Assembly: GCA_004352715.1 (NCBI GenBank) | Contig: SCFE01000024.1 | Location: forward strand, 1,526,498-1,590,497 | Length of the DNA: 64,000 bases | Direction of reading: 5' to 3' | From: Hofstenia miamia | Taxonomy: Eukaryota; Xenacoelomorpha; Acoela | Shown here: positions 10,600 through 19,405 of the stretch, one piece after another | How positions within the stretch are numbered: the first letter of the stretch is position 1 | Layout: each line of letters opens with the position of its first letter | Made by a program: the position numbers and the translations under genes | The notes under the pieces: model-generated | What the model was told of the DNA's origin: nothing | Databases searched by the model: none | Seen by the model: the letters and a program-made list of their open reading frames with translations, nothing else

Positions 10600-10625
10600 G
10601 TGGATTTAGAATGCTTTATTCTAAA
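10600..10625. other. Short hairpin TTTAGAAT..ATTCTAAA
   Basis: An 8-bp perfect inverted repeat with a 5-nt loop, about 100 bp upstream of the candidate first exon of the micro-exon gene. It could be a subterminal hairpin or a chance palindrome. Confidence 0.35.
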
Positions 10626-10729
10626 CACATCGCCATAGCGCATTAAGGGGTATTAGCCAGCATAAATAAAAATTCACCTGTTTCCACACTTCACCACGCG
10701 GAGGTTCCCCTTTTTGAAGTGTTAATATA

Positions 10730-11090
10730 GGGTAACACAGTTGAATATTTACAAATAACTTTGTTTTTATATTTTTTTAGAAAAAAAATTATTTATAAAA
10801 TAGAAATTTTAGTAAACACCTATTTCTAAATTTCAAGTGAGTTGCCCTCTACTACCAATTTAATAAATATACGCATTTGCCTGTTTATTATACGGTTTAA
10901 TTATATATATATTTCACAACAGTCAAATATAGTTTAGCATAATTGAAAATTACAAATAACTGTGTTTTTATGTCTTAAGGAAATAATAAAATGCCAAAAT
11001 TCATGCTTTTATTGTAGATTTGCAATTTTTGTAAACACTTATTTGTAAAGTTCGGTTATGCTAACCTCTACTATCAATTGAATATATTAA
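10730..11090. repeat. Degenerate ~190-bp tandem duplication
   Basis: Blocks near 10,740-10,860 and 10,920-11,085 share ACAAATAACT(T/G)TGTTTTTAT, a GTAAACAC(C/T)TATTT block and a CCTCTACTA(C/T)CAAT end. They diverge elsewhere. No coding potential. Confidence 0.55.
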
Positions 11091-11299
11091 TAAATTTAAT
11101 AAAGTATAGCTACAATGAGCTATATTGCTGCAACGAAAGTCTGTTGCGGCATAAGGCGATGTGCTGAAAATCATAATGATTTTCAGCGTCCGGTTTTCGA
11201 CATATGATGGGCATATTACATCCATCGTTTCTTGTTTTAATGAAGAATCAGCAACAGTGCAGATCGTCAAATATTTAATCAGATTGTCTTCTTGAATGT

Positions 11300-12330
11300 A
11301 CTTCTGGATGTAGCAACCCCTATCCTAGCTTAACCTAACCCTACTATATATTAGTAAAATTGATCACAGCTCTTTCCATCCACTCATATATATAGTAATA
11401 CCTATACCTAACTTAAAATTAATTCCTTATATATATAATATATGTGATCATTTCTCAAACCTCCCACTTATATATATAATATACCTATTGTAAAAGCAAA
11501 TCATTTTAATCAGGCTTAGCAAATATGGTTAGATGCATTCCAACAGTTGTGTGCGTCACAAATGCTATTGGAGATGCATCTAAAATTTTTTTAGGATTGA
11601 TTAAAACAATTTACTTACCCTATTCCTAATATATATAGAATAAATGAAGTTATGAATAGACAGCAACTCATACCACCCAACTCATCTAGTCCTAACTTAC
11701 ACCTAATTATTAATTAAATCATTTTAATCATGTTGAGGAAAAATATGTTTCGATACATTCCAACAGTTGTGTGCGTCACAAATGCTATTGGAGATGCATC
11801 TAAAAATTTTTTAGGATTGATTAAAACAATTTACTTACCCTATTCCTAATATATATTTTAAAGGCATTTATTATTGGCCACCAAATCATACCACCCACCT
11901 CATCTAGTACTAACTTACACCTAATGATAATATTAAAAAATGATACATTGGATAAAACCATTTACTGCCCTAAGTCTAATATATAATAGGAAGGCATTTA
12001 TTATTGGCCACCAACTCACACCTCCATACTCACCTATTATTTACTTATACCTATACCTAATAGTAAAACCTACACCTAATAGCAAATCACTTTACTCAAA
12101 TTTAGCAAATATTCAGATGCATCCAATAGATGTATATGTCACAATAAACATTGAAAATGCACTGATATTTAATAGAATTTCATAAAATGATTCACTGCCC
12201 TAAACCTTATATATAGTAGGATGTTTTTTATTATTGGGCACCAAGTCATACCTACATACTCGACTATTATATAATTCCACCTGTTGATTGCAATATTCCT
12301 TAATCAAGGAAAACTCTTACCCCTGAACTC
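11300..12330. repeat. ~220-bp tandem repeat with internal hairpin
   Basis: Four or five related units. The two best (11,500-11,720 and 11,721-11,935) are nearly identical over about 120 bp. Each carries a bulged hairpin whose arms are AGATGCATTCCAACAG and CTATTGGAGATGCATCT, with an inner TTGTG/CACAA stem. Later units (11,936-12,310) are decayed. The array lies just 3' of the Helitron-like ORF as read on the minus strand. Confidence 0.75.
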
Positions 12331-12359
12331 ATCTATTTCCTATGCTTACACTTAATATA

Positions 12360-12408
12360 TGTTTGGGTATTGATACCCAATAATGGTTATAACCATTGAA
12401 TACAACAA
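12360..12408 (-). pseudogene. Duplicate of the OTU C-terminal coding segment
   Basis: Minus-strand translation reads VVVFNGYNHYWVSIPK, a paralogue of VVVFDGSNHFEVLIPK encoded about 93 bp upstream at 12,453-12,500. Both keep the Asn-His pair expected to carry the OTU catalytic His. The duplicate also forms two perfect short palindromes (TGGGTATTGATACCCA and AATGGTTATAACCATT). Confidence 0.6.
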
Positions 12409-12449
12409 CAAAATGACTTAGTAAATAGCTTTCTGAAATTAATTTTATA

Positions 12450-12662
12450 CTATTTAGGTATCAATACCTCAAAATGGTTGGAACCATCAAATACAACAAC
12501 ACTTGGAGTATAACGTGCCTGTAACGTTATCTCCAAATTATTTTGTATGGGGTCGTATTGTTCAATTACCATGAAACCTGAATTTACGTCCTTAAAGACG
12601 TGATAAAAAGTGTTGTTATAAATAGTGGCAAGAATTGCCAAATCAAAACTTTCCCCCAGCAT
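12450..12662 (-). CDS. Helitron-like polyprotein, part 4: OTU C-terminal half, shifted frame
   Basis: This reads GESFDLAILATIYN, matching the WGxxxELxxLA block of OTU proteases, and ends with DGSNHFEVLIPK-stop, carrying the catalytic His. It overlaps part 3 in another frame. The join falls in a run of five G at about 12,650, where one more G would fuse the frames. This could be a true deletion or a homopolymer sequencing error. Confidence 0.85.
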   Translation of the reverse strand: MLGESFDLAILATIYNNTFYHVFKDVNSGFMVIEQYDPIQNNLEITLQARYTPSVVVFDGSNHFEVLIPK

Positions 12663-14680
12663 CCGTCATCTAAAAGGCATTTGTTGTTGTTTCTTGGCTC
12701 CCTTAGATAGTCATTGAAGTTAGGCTGCACTTGAAAGCCATATTTGAAAAATATCTCATATAGTAGTGCATAATTAGTCTCACTGGATAAAAATCGAACC
12801 AGATCCGATTTCACATTTTTATATTCAGACTGTCTTCCATATAATATGAAAGACACTGATCGCCAAAAGCACCTCCCATCTCCTATAATAGGTTTCAGTT
12901 TAAACTTAAGGGCAGCATGGTTTCCAATGGAAATATTTTCAGGGTCAGGACCCCAATTAAAATCATTAAATTTTTTACTAGATTGATTTTCATTAAAAAT
13001 TGTATTAGATTCAATTTCAGGGATGGTTGCAATGTTTCCACTATTCAAATTCACTGAGACATTGTCATTAAAAGTATGAAAATCATTAATTTGAAAGTTC
13101 ACATTAAATTTGTCTAGAGCGTCTTTAATAGAATTTTCAAATTTTTTTAAAGTACATGCAGTTTTGCTGATTTCGCTCTTTAAAAAATTTCGTCTTGCTG
13201 CCATGGCAGCAGTTTTACCTATTTTTACGAAATGTTCTTCATCTGGAATTGAAGTTAACTTCAATTGCGATATATTTTTAACTCTTGAGAGAGCAGTATA
13301 ATAAAGACCAGAAGTGAATTCTTTGGCAGCAAGGTCAATTACAGCACTTTGCAGGGTGTGACCCTGGGAAAGATGAATAGTTAAGGCATAACTCAGTTGC
13401 AATGGCAACTGGGTTCTTTCAATAAGGGCATGCTCATAAAAACAAGTTCGTGTTATAGGAAAAATAGGGACTAAGTTGGGATTATTGTCAATGAGTGGCT
13501 TAGGAAGATTAACATTTTCGAAGTTTACAATTACTGCCAAAGGTAAATCAGGTGGAAAAACGTCTTTTTTATAAATGATTTTAGTAATGACACCAGAAGC
13601 ACCATTGCATAAACCCATTTCAACTTTAAGGTTTGTGCACAGCATTACTTTTGCATCGATTGCAATCACAATTTTTGAATCAAAGCCTGACGCATTGTCT
13701 GCACTTAAATTTGAATGACGCTGAGGAAATGTAATTGAGTGCACAACACATGATTTAAGCTTAAGATCTTGAATTTTTTTTAAATTAAAAATTGTTTTTG
13801 GTTCCTTGTTTGCAAATAAATGTGTTGATGTATTTGAAATTTGAATATTAGATTTAAAGTGATTATTTAAATATTCCCAATGTTTTGTAGAAATATTTCC
13901 TAATCTCAAATTATCCAAAAAACAACGAAAAGCAATTTCTGATTCTTCCTTTTGTCTCATGTTTTGACTTAGTGAAATTACGTCATTAAAAAGTGTAAAG
14001 AGATGGTAACCTCGCTTATCTAAAATTGTGGAACCATTACTAGAGTATAATGAAACTCCCCCAACGGGGCTCAATTGTCCGTGATCGCCAACTAAAACTA
14101 TACTTATTCCACCAAATGGTCTTTCTGATGCCTTAATTTGCCTAAGTCTCGAATCAATTTGCCCTAGAATTTTGGTGGAAATCATTGATTTTTCATCAAT
14201 AATGCAAATACGCATGAACCTTAAAGCTGTTTGCAAGGTGTCTAGTGTAGCGGTGGTAAGTTCCTTAAACTCAGTTGTTATGGGCAAATGAAAAAACGAA
14301 TGCAAAGTTTGACCATTTATATGACTGGCGGCAGTTCCTGTTGGCGCCAGGTTTTTAATGAAATGATTGCTGTTGAATTCGGTAATAGACATATTTTTAA
14401 TGAAATTAAACAAATAATCATTTATGGTGTTAATTAGAAAGGATTTGCCTGATCCTCCTTGGCCACTGATATTTAAAAGAAGTTGCTCATGACAGTTTAA
14501 ATTTTCAATATTTCTAGTGGCGTTCTCAATAACTATTGCAAAAGCTGCAAATTGTAAATTATTTAATTTTGATATGTTTGCAAAAGTGGTAACATCGTCA
14601 AGACGAATATTTTCTGGTGTTAGATCTTTTAATGAATATTTGCATTGCTGTATTTTTTTACAAAGGTCATCGCTTTTTGA
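12584..14680 (-). CDS. Helitron-like polyprotein, part 3: PIF1-type helicase and start of OTU
   Basis: It starts straight after the TAG and contains the full superfamily 1B helicase motif set: Walker A GQGGSGKS, APTGTAASHINGQTLHS (motif Ia), CIIDEKSM (II), GDHGQLSPVGG (III), LSQNMRQ (IV), TIHLSQGHTL (V) and YYTALSRVKN (VI). Motif V has Leu where PIF1 proteins usually have Lys (HKSQG). The OTU domain begins near 12,890 with IIGDGRCFWRSVSF, giving the expected Asp and catalytic Cys. After DDGCWG the frame is lost. Confidence 0.9.
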   Translation of the reverse strand, partial: SKSDDLCKKIQQCKYSLKDLTPENIRLDDVTTFANISKLNNLQFAAFAIVIENATRNIENLNCHEQLLLNISGQGGSGKSFLINTINDYLFNFIKNMSITEFNSNHFIKNLAPTGTAASHINGQTLHSFFHLPITTEFKELTTATLDTLQTALRFMRICIIDEKSMISTKILGQIDSRLRQIKASERPFGGISIVLVGDHGQLSPVGGVSLYSSNGSTILDKRGYHLFTLFNDVISLSQNMRQKEESEIAFRCFLDNLRLGNISTKHWEYLNNHFKSNIQISNTSTHLFANKEPKTIFNLKKIQDLKLKSCVVHSITFPQRHSNLSADNASGFDSKIVIAIDAKVMLCTNLKVEMGLCNGASGVITKIIYKKDVFPPDLPLAVIVNFENVNLPKPLIDNNPNLVPIFPITRTCFYEHALIERTQLPLQLSYALTIHLSQGHTLQSAVIDLAAKEFTSGLYYTALSRVKNISQLKLTSIPDEEHFVKIGKTAAMAARRNFLKSEISKTACTLKKFENSIKDALDKFNVNFQINDFHTFNDNVSVNLNSGNIATIPEIESNTIFNENQSSKKFNDFNWGPDPENISIGNHAALKFKLKPIIGDGRCFWRSVSFILYGRQSEYKNVKSDLVRFLSSETNYALLYEIFFKYGFQVQPNFNDYLREPRNNNKCLLDDGCWGKVLIWQFLPLFITTLFITSLRT

Positions 14681-15751
14681 CTATTCATTTCCAAATGAAG
14701 CCCTCTGAATTTCGTCAATTATTTGTTCAATATTTGATTGATTTATTTTACTTAACTCATCAGCCAGTTCATATTCATTTTCAAGGTTATCTACATAGTA
14801 ATTGTTAACATCTTCATTAATTTCAGGCTGAGGCTCAATGTCGAACTCAATCTCATTTTCGACAGTATCATTACATTTAGTTTTATGAGCTCTAGGATAG
14901 TGAATCTTCAACCACTCACGTTTTAGGTGTTCACAGCAATGATTATCATTTAAAACAAACTCAGTACATTCATTAATGTATTCCTCAATTAAATCAATGT
15001 TAAAGCTAGTTACATTATAAGTAGGTTTAAACAGAATTAATTGACGATGTGACCATTTTGCAATTGCCTTACGATGTTTTTTAGGCCTTTCACCTAAGTA
15101 TGGCACAAAATGGGGTATGTGAAAGTTAGACTCATCACCACGATGAATCCATTCTAAATTAAATTGTTGAAAAAACTCATATAGGCAAAATTCGCGGGGA
15201 TGTTTATTTAAATTAGTTTTGCCTTCATCAAAAAGTTTGCAGATTCTTAAAAAATTAGGATCCTCATTTCGACTATTCCATATTTCAGCTGCACTTTTGT
15301 TATTACGGTTTGAAATCAATTTGGTTTCCCCCAAAGAAACGTAAGAGATTGTTTTTTGAAAAGTGACCAAAGGAAGATTAAGCAAAACCAGACATGCTTC
15401 CTGTGCAGTGACATCACGCATAGAGATTAGGGATGTTGAAATTTTGTGGAGAGCTTCCCTCCAAAATTTAGTATTATGTTGAGGATTTTTCTTAAAGGCT
15501 TCCATTAATTTTTTTGATAAAAAACTTGTAGTAGTTATTTCGCCCTTCAATGTGTATTTTATTATATAGTCATTGCATCTATCAAAAAATGCTATAATTT
15601 GGGCGTCGCAATTTCCTCGAAAAGATTGTACAAAAAGGGGAATGAATTGAATTAAATATTGATGGTTTCTCTTTAAATATAGTCTCTCCTTACTGCAATC
15701 ATAGACAAAATTTGGGCCATTTTCAAGTGGTTCAGCACACACCAGGAATTG
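14681..15751 (-). CDS. Helitron-like polyprotein, part 2: Rep tyrosine motif and linker
   Basis: In the same frame as part 1, it carries NDYIIKYTLKGE, matching the Rep YxxKYxxK motif that forms the covalent bond to DNA. A long linker follows with SYVSLGETK and WIHRGDESNFHIPHFVPYLG. It ends at in-frame TAG (14,681-14,683). The codons after it (TCA AAA AGC GAT GAC) continue into the helicase, and the TAG is one C-to-T step from Gln CAG. Confidence 0.88.
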   Translation of the reverse strand, partial: QFLVCAEPLENGPNFVYDCSKERLYLKRNHQYLIQFIPLFVQSFRGNCDAQIIAFFDRCNDYIIKYTLKGEITTTSFLSKKLMEAFKKNPQHNTKFWREALHKISTSLISMRDVTAQEACLVLLNLPLVTFQKTISYVSLGETKLISNRNNKSAAEIWNSRNEDPNFLRICKLFDEGKTNLNKHPREFCLYEFFQQFNLEWIHRGDESNFHIPHFVPYLGERPKKHRKAIAKWSHRQLILFKPTYNVTSFNIDLIEEYINECTEFVLNDNHCCEHLKREWLKIHYPRAHKTKCNDTVENEIEFDIEPQPEINEDVNNYYVDNLENEYELADELSKINQSNIEQIIDEIQRASFGNE

Positions 15752-18370
15752 TTATTCATTCTCAACTACATCTTTCATCTTATAGCCTACTAAATCTTTT
15801 GGATAACCATGTCTACATCCATCTTTGAGTTCACCATCGTCCATTGATTTTGCTTTTTTATTCTTTTTCCTCTTCAAACAGTAACTTCTTGAATGTGAGT
15901 GCATCAGTACTAAGTTTATTAAACTCTCTAGATCCTTATTTATCTTCTCCTTCAACACATTTTCCTGATCATTCCTTTCAACAATTTCACCAAATAACTT
16001 TCTTATTACAGAAGTATCTTTGCTTGCAGTTCCAAAAGGTGGTGGCCAGAAGGAAACCTCATTAACTGGATGTTCTGACGTCAATCCTACCTGCTCTATT
16101 GCAAATTTAACAATTGCTTCTTGTGCTCTTTGGATATCTTCTCTCACCTCATCAATACTTAATTCGAAAGGCAAAACATACATTCTTCTCAGGAAAGCAA
16201 CTTTCACAAGATCAGCAGAAACAACACATTCCTGGTGAGTCTGAATTAAATTTATAAATTGATGTTTACAATTATTTAGAGCCGAGGTAATTTCATTATT
16301 TAATTTTATAATATCAATACTTTCATTAACATCGTAAAGGGGAATAAATGGAGAATTTAAAAAATCGTCTTCAAATGCTAAGTGTACTGTAGATAAGAAG
16401 AGTTCTTTTTCACTAGATTCTAGCTCAGCATTTTGAATAGTATTTAGAATAAGCTCTCTAACAGAAGATGTAATCTCATGAAACTTAATTGCCTCTTCTC
16501 CATGTGCACAATTTCCTAAAAACTCACTGGGTTCTGAAAAAGCTAATTCAAACACTTCTATACGAGGTTGATTTGGTAAGGAAATTTGACCGTGACAATG
16601 AAGATTATCTCTTCCTCCAGTTTCCTTAGCAAAGACTGTTGCTGAAATTCCTAGATACTCCTTAAGAATTTTTTCTTCGAAAATTGACATTTTTTTTGAG
16701 AAATAGATTGAAGTGATGTGGGGATTCCTAGCGACATTTTCTATTCTAAGACGCCTATCTTCCTTTTTAGTAATGGAATTGGTGACTGAAGGTGCACTCT
16801 CCTCAACAACAATTTTTCTCAAATACTCATTATCGGGTAAAAGATCGTGAAGTTGCTTAGAATGAAGATCCGCTGCACTGAAAGACACAAAAATAGAGGG
16901 GAAAGTATTATTTTGGAAAGATTCATAGACCATTAGAGACTGACATTCCTTCTTTTTCTGTACACCACTTTGAGATGAGAGCTTAAGATTCTTTTGATAG
17001 TAAAGTAATCCATTAATAAAGCTTTTATTTCTACTTCTAATCTGCTCAATTATCTCTCTATCACTCATATGAGAAAAATGATTTTGGATGTACACATTAG
17101 CATTTGAGATTGATCGATGGCGCTCAAGCATATTTACTATATAGAATTTAAATGTAGGGTGTTGAGCAAAACGGTTATCTTTATATTTAATTAAATGCTG
17201 AAAGTGATCTGGTAAATTTATTTTTTTTCTACGGGGTACATTAATATCTGCTAATCCTTTAGGGAATAATTTAGGAAATCCTAGACTCAAGATTCCTGCT
17301 GTCTCAAACTCATTGATAGGCTTACCTGATGTAGAAGGCCAATCTATTGGATTTTCTTCAGTTCCTGCAACATTGGACATTGCTGCGCTCATCTTTTTAT
17401 CCGCAACTGTCCTACTCTCACTCACATCAAATAATCCAAATCTGTGCATTGTAGTTTCTACGTTTTCAGCACTCTCAACAAATTCAACTTCAGCTTCCTT
17501 ATCTTCTTCAAAAACAACTTGATGTGGCTCTAACTCAACATAACCATCTTCAGGAATTTCACTTAGAGCTTCCTCACTCACCTCAATATCAGAATAAAAT
17601 GGATTATTCTCTTTCAAATATTTCAGGCACTCAACAATATTTTTTCTATTTACATGGAAATCTTCATGCTGCCCACTATGCGACCTTTTTCGAACTACAA
17701 TTACATCCAATTCTGAAACTCTACGAGGCAAACTTTTCGCAAATGTTGAAACATCTTGAGTAAATGAAATACAATGTCCTTTCGGCATAAGTCCTAAGTA
17801 TCCTAACTTATAAACATTCATCTGAACTGATAATTTTGCTATTAGCCGCTCACCTACAATTGACAAACTTTTGAAGCATTCTGGCTGTTCTCCAGGATCC
17901 ATATCATTATCTACAGAATACGGCTGCACTCCCTTTTTAAATCTTTGGCATCTTTTACAAATATCTAAACTGTTAGTAACAAGACCTGGAACTCTTTCTT
18001 TGCAAATGCTACACTCATTAATTTTCAGTTCCTTACTCAATGTCTCTTCAAAATTCAGGATAGCATGAGCATAGGATTTCAAATTATCCCTTAATTTGGG
18101 ATTTGGGCATTGTTTTCGACGAATTTCATGTAAAATATTTGAAAAATTGCTCTTTCTTTTCCTTGTAGGTTTTGGAATTTGACAGTCAAAGTTATTGTTA
18201 GTATTTTTATATTTTTCAAAGCGAATGTTTTGCTGCGTTCGACATTTTTTGCATGAAATAGGAATGTTGTGATGCTGACAAAAATTTGCTTTTATTTTGC
18301 GTTTTAAAATCTCCCTGGTTTTTGAAGGGGTACAACTAGCATCCGCATTTGGAACTTCGTTTGAAGCATC
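15752..18370 (-). CDS. Helitron-like polyprotein, part 1: N-terminus to HUH motif
   Basis: This open segment begins at the acceptor after AATTTTAG with D-A-S-N-E-V and has CxxC pairs (CKKC, CSICKE, CKRC) that suggest zinc binding. It continues through the DUF6570-like block around 17,800 and the Helitron-like N-terminal domain (16,500-17,100), ending after the HUH motif. It stops at TAA (15,752-15,754); the very next in-frame codons (CAA TTC CTG GTG) continue the protein. The TAA differs from Gln CAA by one C-to-T change. The stop separates the two halves of the Rep active site, so this copy cannot make active Rep unless the stop is read through. Confidence 0.9.
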   Translation of the reverse strand, partial: DASNEVPNADASCTPSKTREILKRKIKANFCQHHNIPISCKKCRTQQNIRFEKYKNTNNNFDCQIPKPTRKRKSNFSNILHEIRRKQCPNPKLRDNLKSYAHAILNFEETLSKELKINECSICKERVPGLVTNSLDICKRCQRFKKGVQPYSVDNDMDPGEQPECFKSLSIVGERLIAKLSVQMNVYKLGYLGLMPKGHCISFTQDVSTFAKSLPRRVSELDVIVVRKRSHSGQHEDFHVNRKNIVECLKYLKENNPFYSDIEVSEEALSEIPEDGYVELEPHQVVFEEDKEAEVEFVESAENVETTMHRFGLFDVSESRTVADKKMSAAMSNVAGTEENPIDWPSTSGKPINEFETAGILSLGFPKLFPKGLADINVPRRKKINLPDHFQHLIKYKDNRFAQHPTFKFYIVNMLERHRSISNANVYIQNHFSHMSDREIIEQIRSRNKSFINGLLYYQKNLKLSSQSGVQKKKECQSLMVYESFQNNTFPSIFVSFSAADLHSKQLHDLLPDNEYLRKIVVEESAPSVTNSITKKEDRRLRIENVARNPHITSIYFSKKMSIFEEKILKEYLGISATVFAKETGGRDNLHCHGQISLPNQPRIEVFELAFSEPSEFLGNCAHGEEAIKFHEITSSVRELILNTIQNAELESSEKELFLSTVHLAFEDDFLNSPFIPLYDVNESIDIIKLNNEITSALNNCKHQFINLIQTHQECVVSADLVKVAFLRRMYVLPFELSIDEVREDIQRAQEAIVKFAIEQVGLTSEHPVNEVSFWPPPFGTASKDTSVIRKLFGEIVERNDQENVLKEKINKDLESLINLVLMHSHSRSYCLKRKKNKKAKSMDDGELKDGCRHGYPKDLVGYKMKDVVENE

Positions 18371-18373
18371 CTA

Positions 18374-18972
18374 AAATTGGTTATTCATTTTAAACATATA
18401 TTTCATTTAATTATTAGTATAAATTAAAGTAGATGAGTTATATTTTAATTTTTTTCGAAATTATTTAAAATTTAAAAAATTGTTATGCTCAAATTTGTAT
18501 TATTGTACTAAATTTAAAAAAATTTTTATTTTGTCTACATCTTTTTTCAATTAATTCGGTTAAACATATTTAACTAAATTTACGATTACACAATAATAAA
18601 TTGTAGGCTAAATCAAATGTAAAAAGAAAACCATTTAAGAAAAATAAACAAAATTTAATTAAAATAAGTAATTTGAATAACTATTTAAATTTAAATTTTA
18701 ATTTTTTATCAGTAAATAATGTTTACAATTTTTTCTTGTAGAAAGGTTATTTTTGTAAATTTAGAATTTTATTTGAAATTTGGTAAAAGTACAATAAATC
18801 TTTGTAAAAAAGGTCTTTATATTATAAACAATATCAATTTTTCTTAAGAATTGCTCACATTTACTTATCTATTATATATCTTTTTCTATTTATATTTAAT
18901 GTAATAATATTGAATAACTATATATAGAAATGTTATTTTTAAAATAAATAAAGTTATTTCGATTAAACTTAC
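18374..18972. other. Probable intron, very AT-rich
   Basis: It lies between the long Helitron-like exon and the candidate upstream exon. No repeat or gene is seen; it consists of long A/T runs. Confidence 0.4.
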
Positions 18973-19081
18973 ATCTTTTGGATGGATGATGTATATTTCT
19001 AGCATTTCGTTGTTTTGCATCGTTTATTTTCTTAATCTTTTGTTGATTTTTCTGTTTTTTTGAGAATTTCATCTGCAATTT
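18973..19081 (-). CDS. Candidate upstream exon of the Helitron-like gene, Lys/Gln-rich
   Basis: The acceptor is ATTTTTAG and the donor GTAAGTTT. The 36 codons plus one base begin KLQMKFSKKQ, a strongly basic likely helix. The exit phase (1) does not match the phase-0 start of the long exon at 18,370: the join would create TGA. So either another small exon is missing or these exons belong to another transcript. Confidence 0.4.
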
Positions 19082-19296
19082 CTAAAAATATTTAAGTAAA
19101 TAAGAAATACAACATGTAAGTATTTGAGAATTTTTTAATATAATGTAATTTTACTATTTAATCCGTTTAATATGAATGATAAAAATTATTTAGGCTGATT
19201 TAGATAATTCTTTCATTTAAAATACTTTTTGTTATATATTATTATATTAATATGAAGTATATGTATTATAAGTTTAATATAACATTAAATATTTAC

Positions 19297-19371
19297 TTTA
19301 TCTTGAACGACGGATGATGTTGTTGCAATGTTGATGTGAGCAGATTCTGTGTCTTCATCAGAATAAGAAAT
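19297..19371 (-). CDS. Candidate upstream exon, 75 nt, acidic
   Basis: The acceptor is TTAAATTAG and the donor GTAAAT. The 25 codons are phase 0 on both sides, begin ISYSDEDTES and join in frame to the exon at 19,081. It has the same exon style as the micro-exon gene. The start codon is not identified. Confidence 0.4.
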
Positions 19372-19405
19372 CTAATTTAATTATTAATTCATTATTATTA
19401 TACTT

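Larger units (their letters stand above)
12450..18370 (-). pseudogene. Helitron/Helentron polyprotein: Rep - PIF1 helicase - OTU
   Basis: A single coding exon of about 1,970 codons runs from an acceptor at 18,371-18,373 to TAG at 12,450. Order: Cys-rich N-terminus; DUF6570-like region (KSLSIVGERLIAKLSVQMN); Helitron helicase-like N-terminal domain; HUH motif (LHCHGQ, ~16,590); Rep tyrosine motif YIIKYTLK (~15,560); PIF1 helicase with Walker A GQGGSGKS (14,441-14,464), CIIDE, GDHGQLSP, QNMRQ and YYTALSRV; and an OTU protease with DGRCFWRS and a distal His. Known role: rolling-circle transposition by strand nicking and unwinding. Defects: in-frame TAA at 15,752, in-frame TAG at 14,681 and a 1-nt loss in a G run near 12,650. 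Otherwise the frame is intact, so the copy is young or recently active. There is no Met before residue ~160, so an upstream exon must supply the start. Confidence 0.92.

Noticed and set aside
11061-11270. 69-codon minus frame
   Set aside because: It has no domain, no splice context and no relation to its neighbours; its length is within chance.
13110-17763. Plus-strand frames of 60-80 codons opposite the Helitron-like ORF
   Set aside because: They are antisense shadows of a well-supported coding region.
12450-18370. Alternative genetic code with TAA/TAG as Gln
   Set aside because: Only two such codons occur in ~1,970, while other supported frames end at TAA or TAG normally, so two mutations are far more likely.
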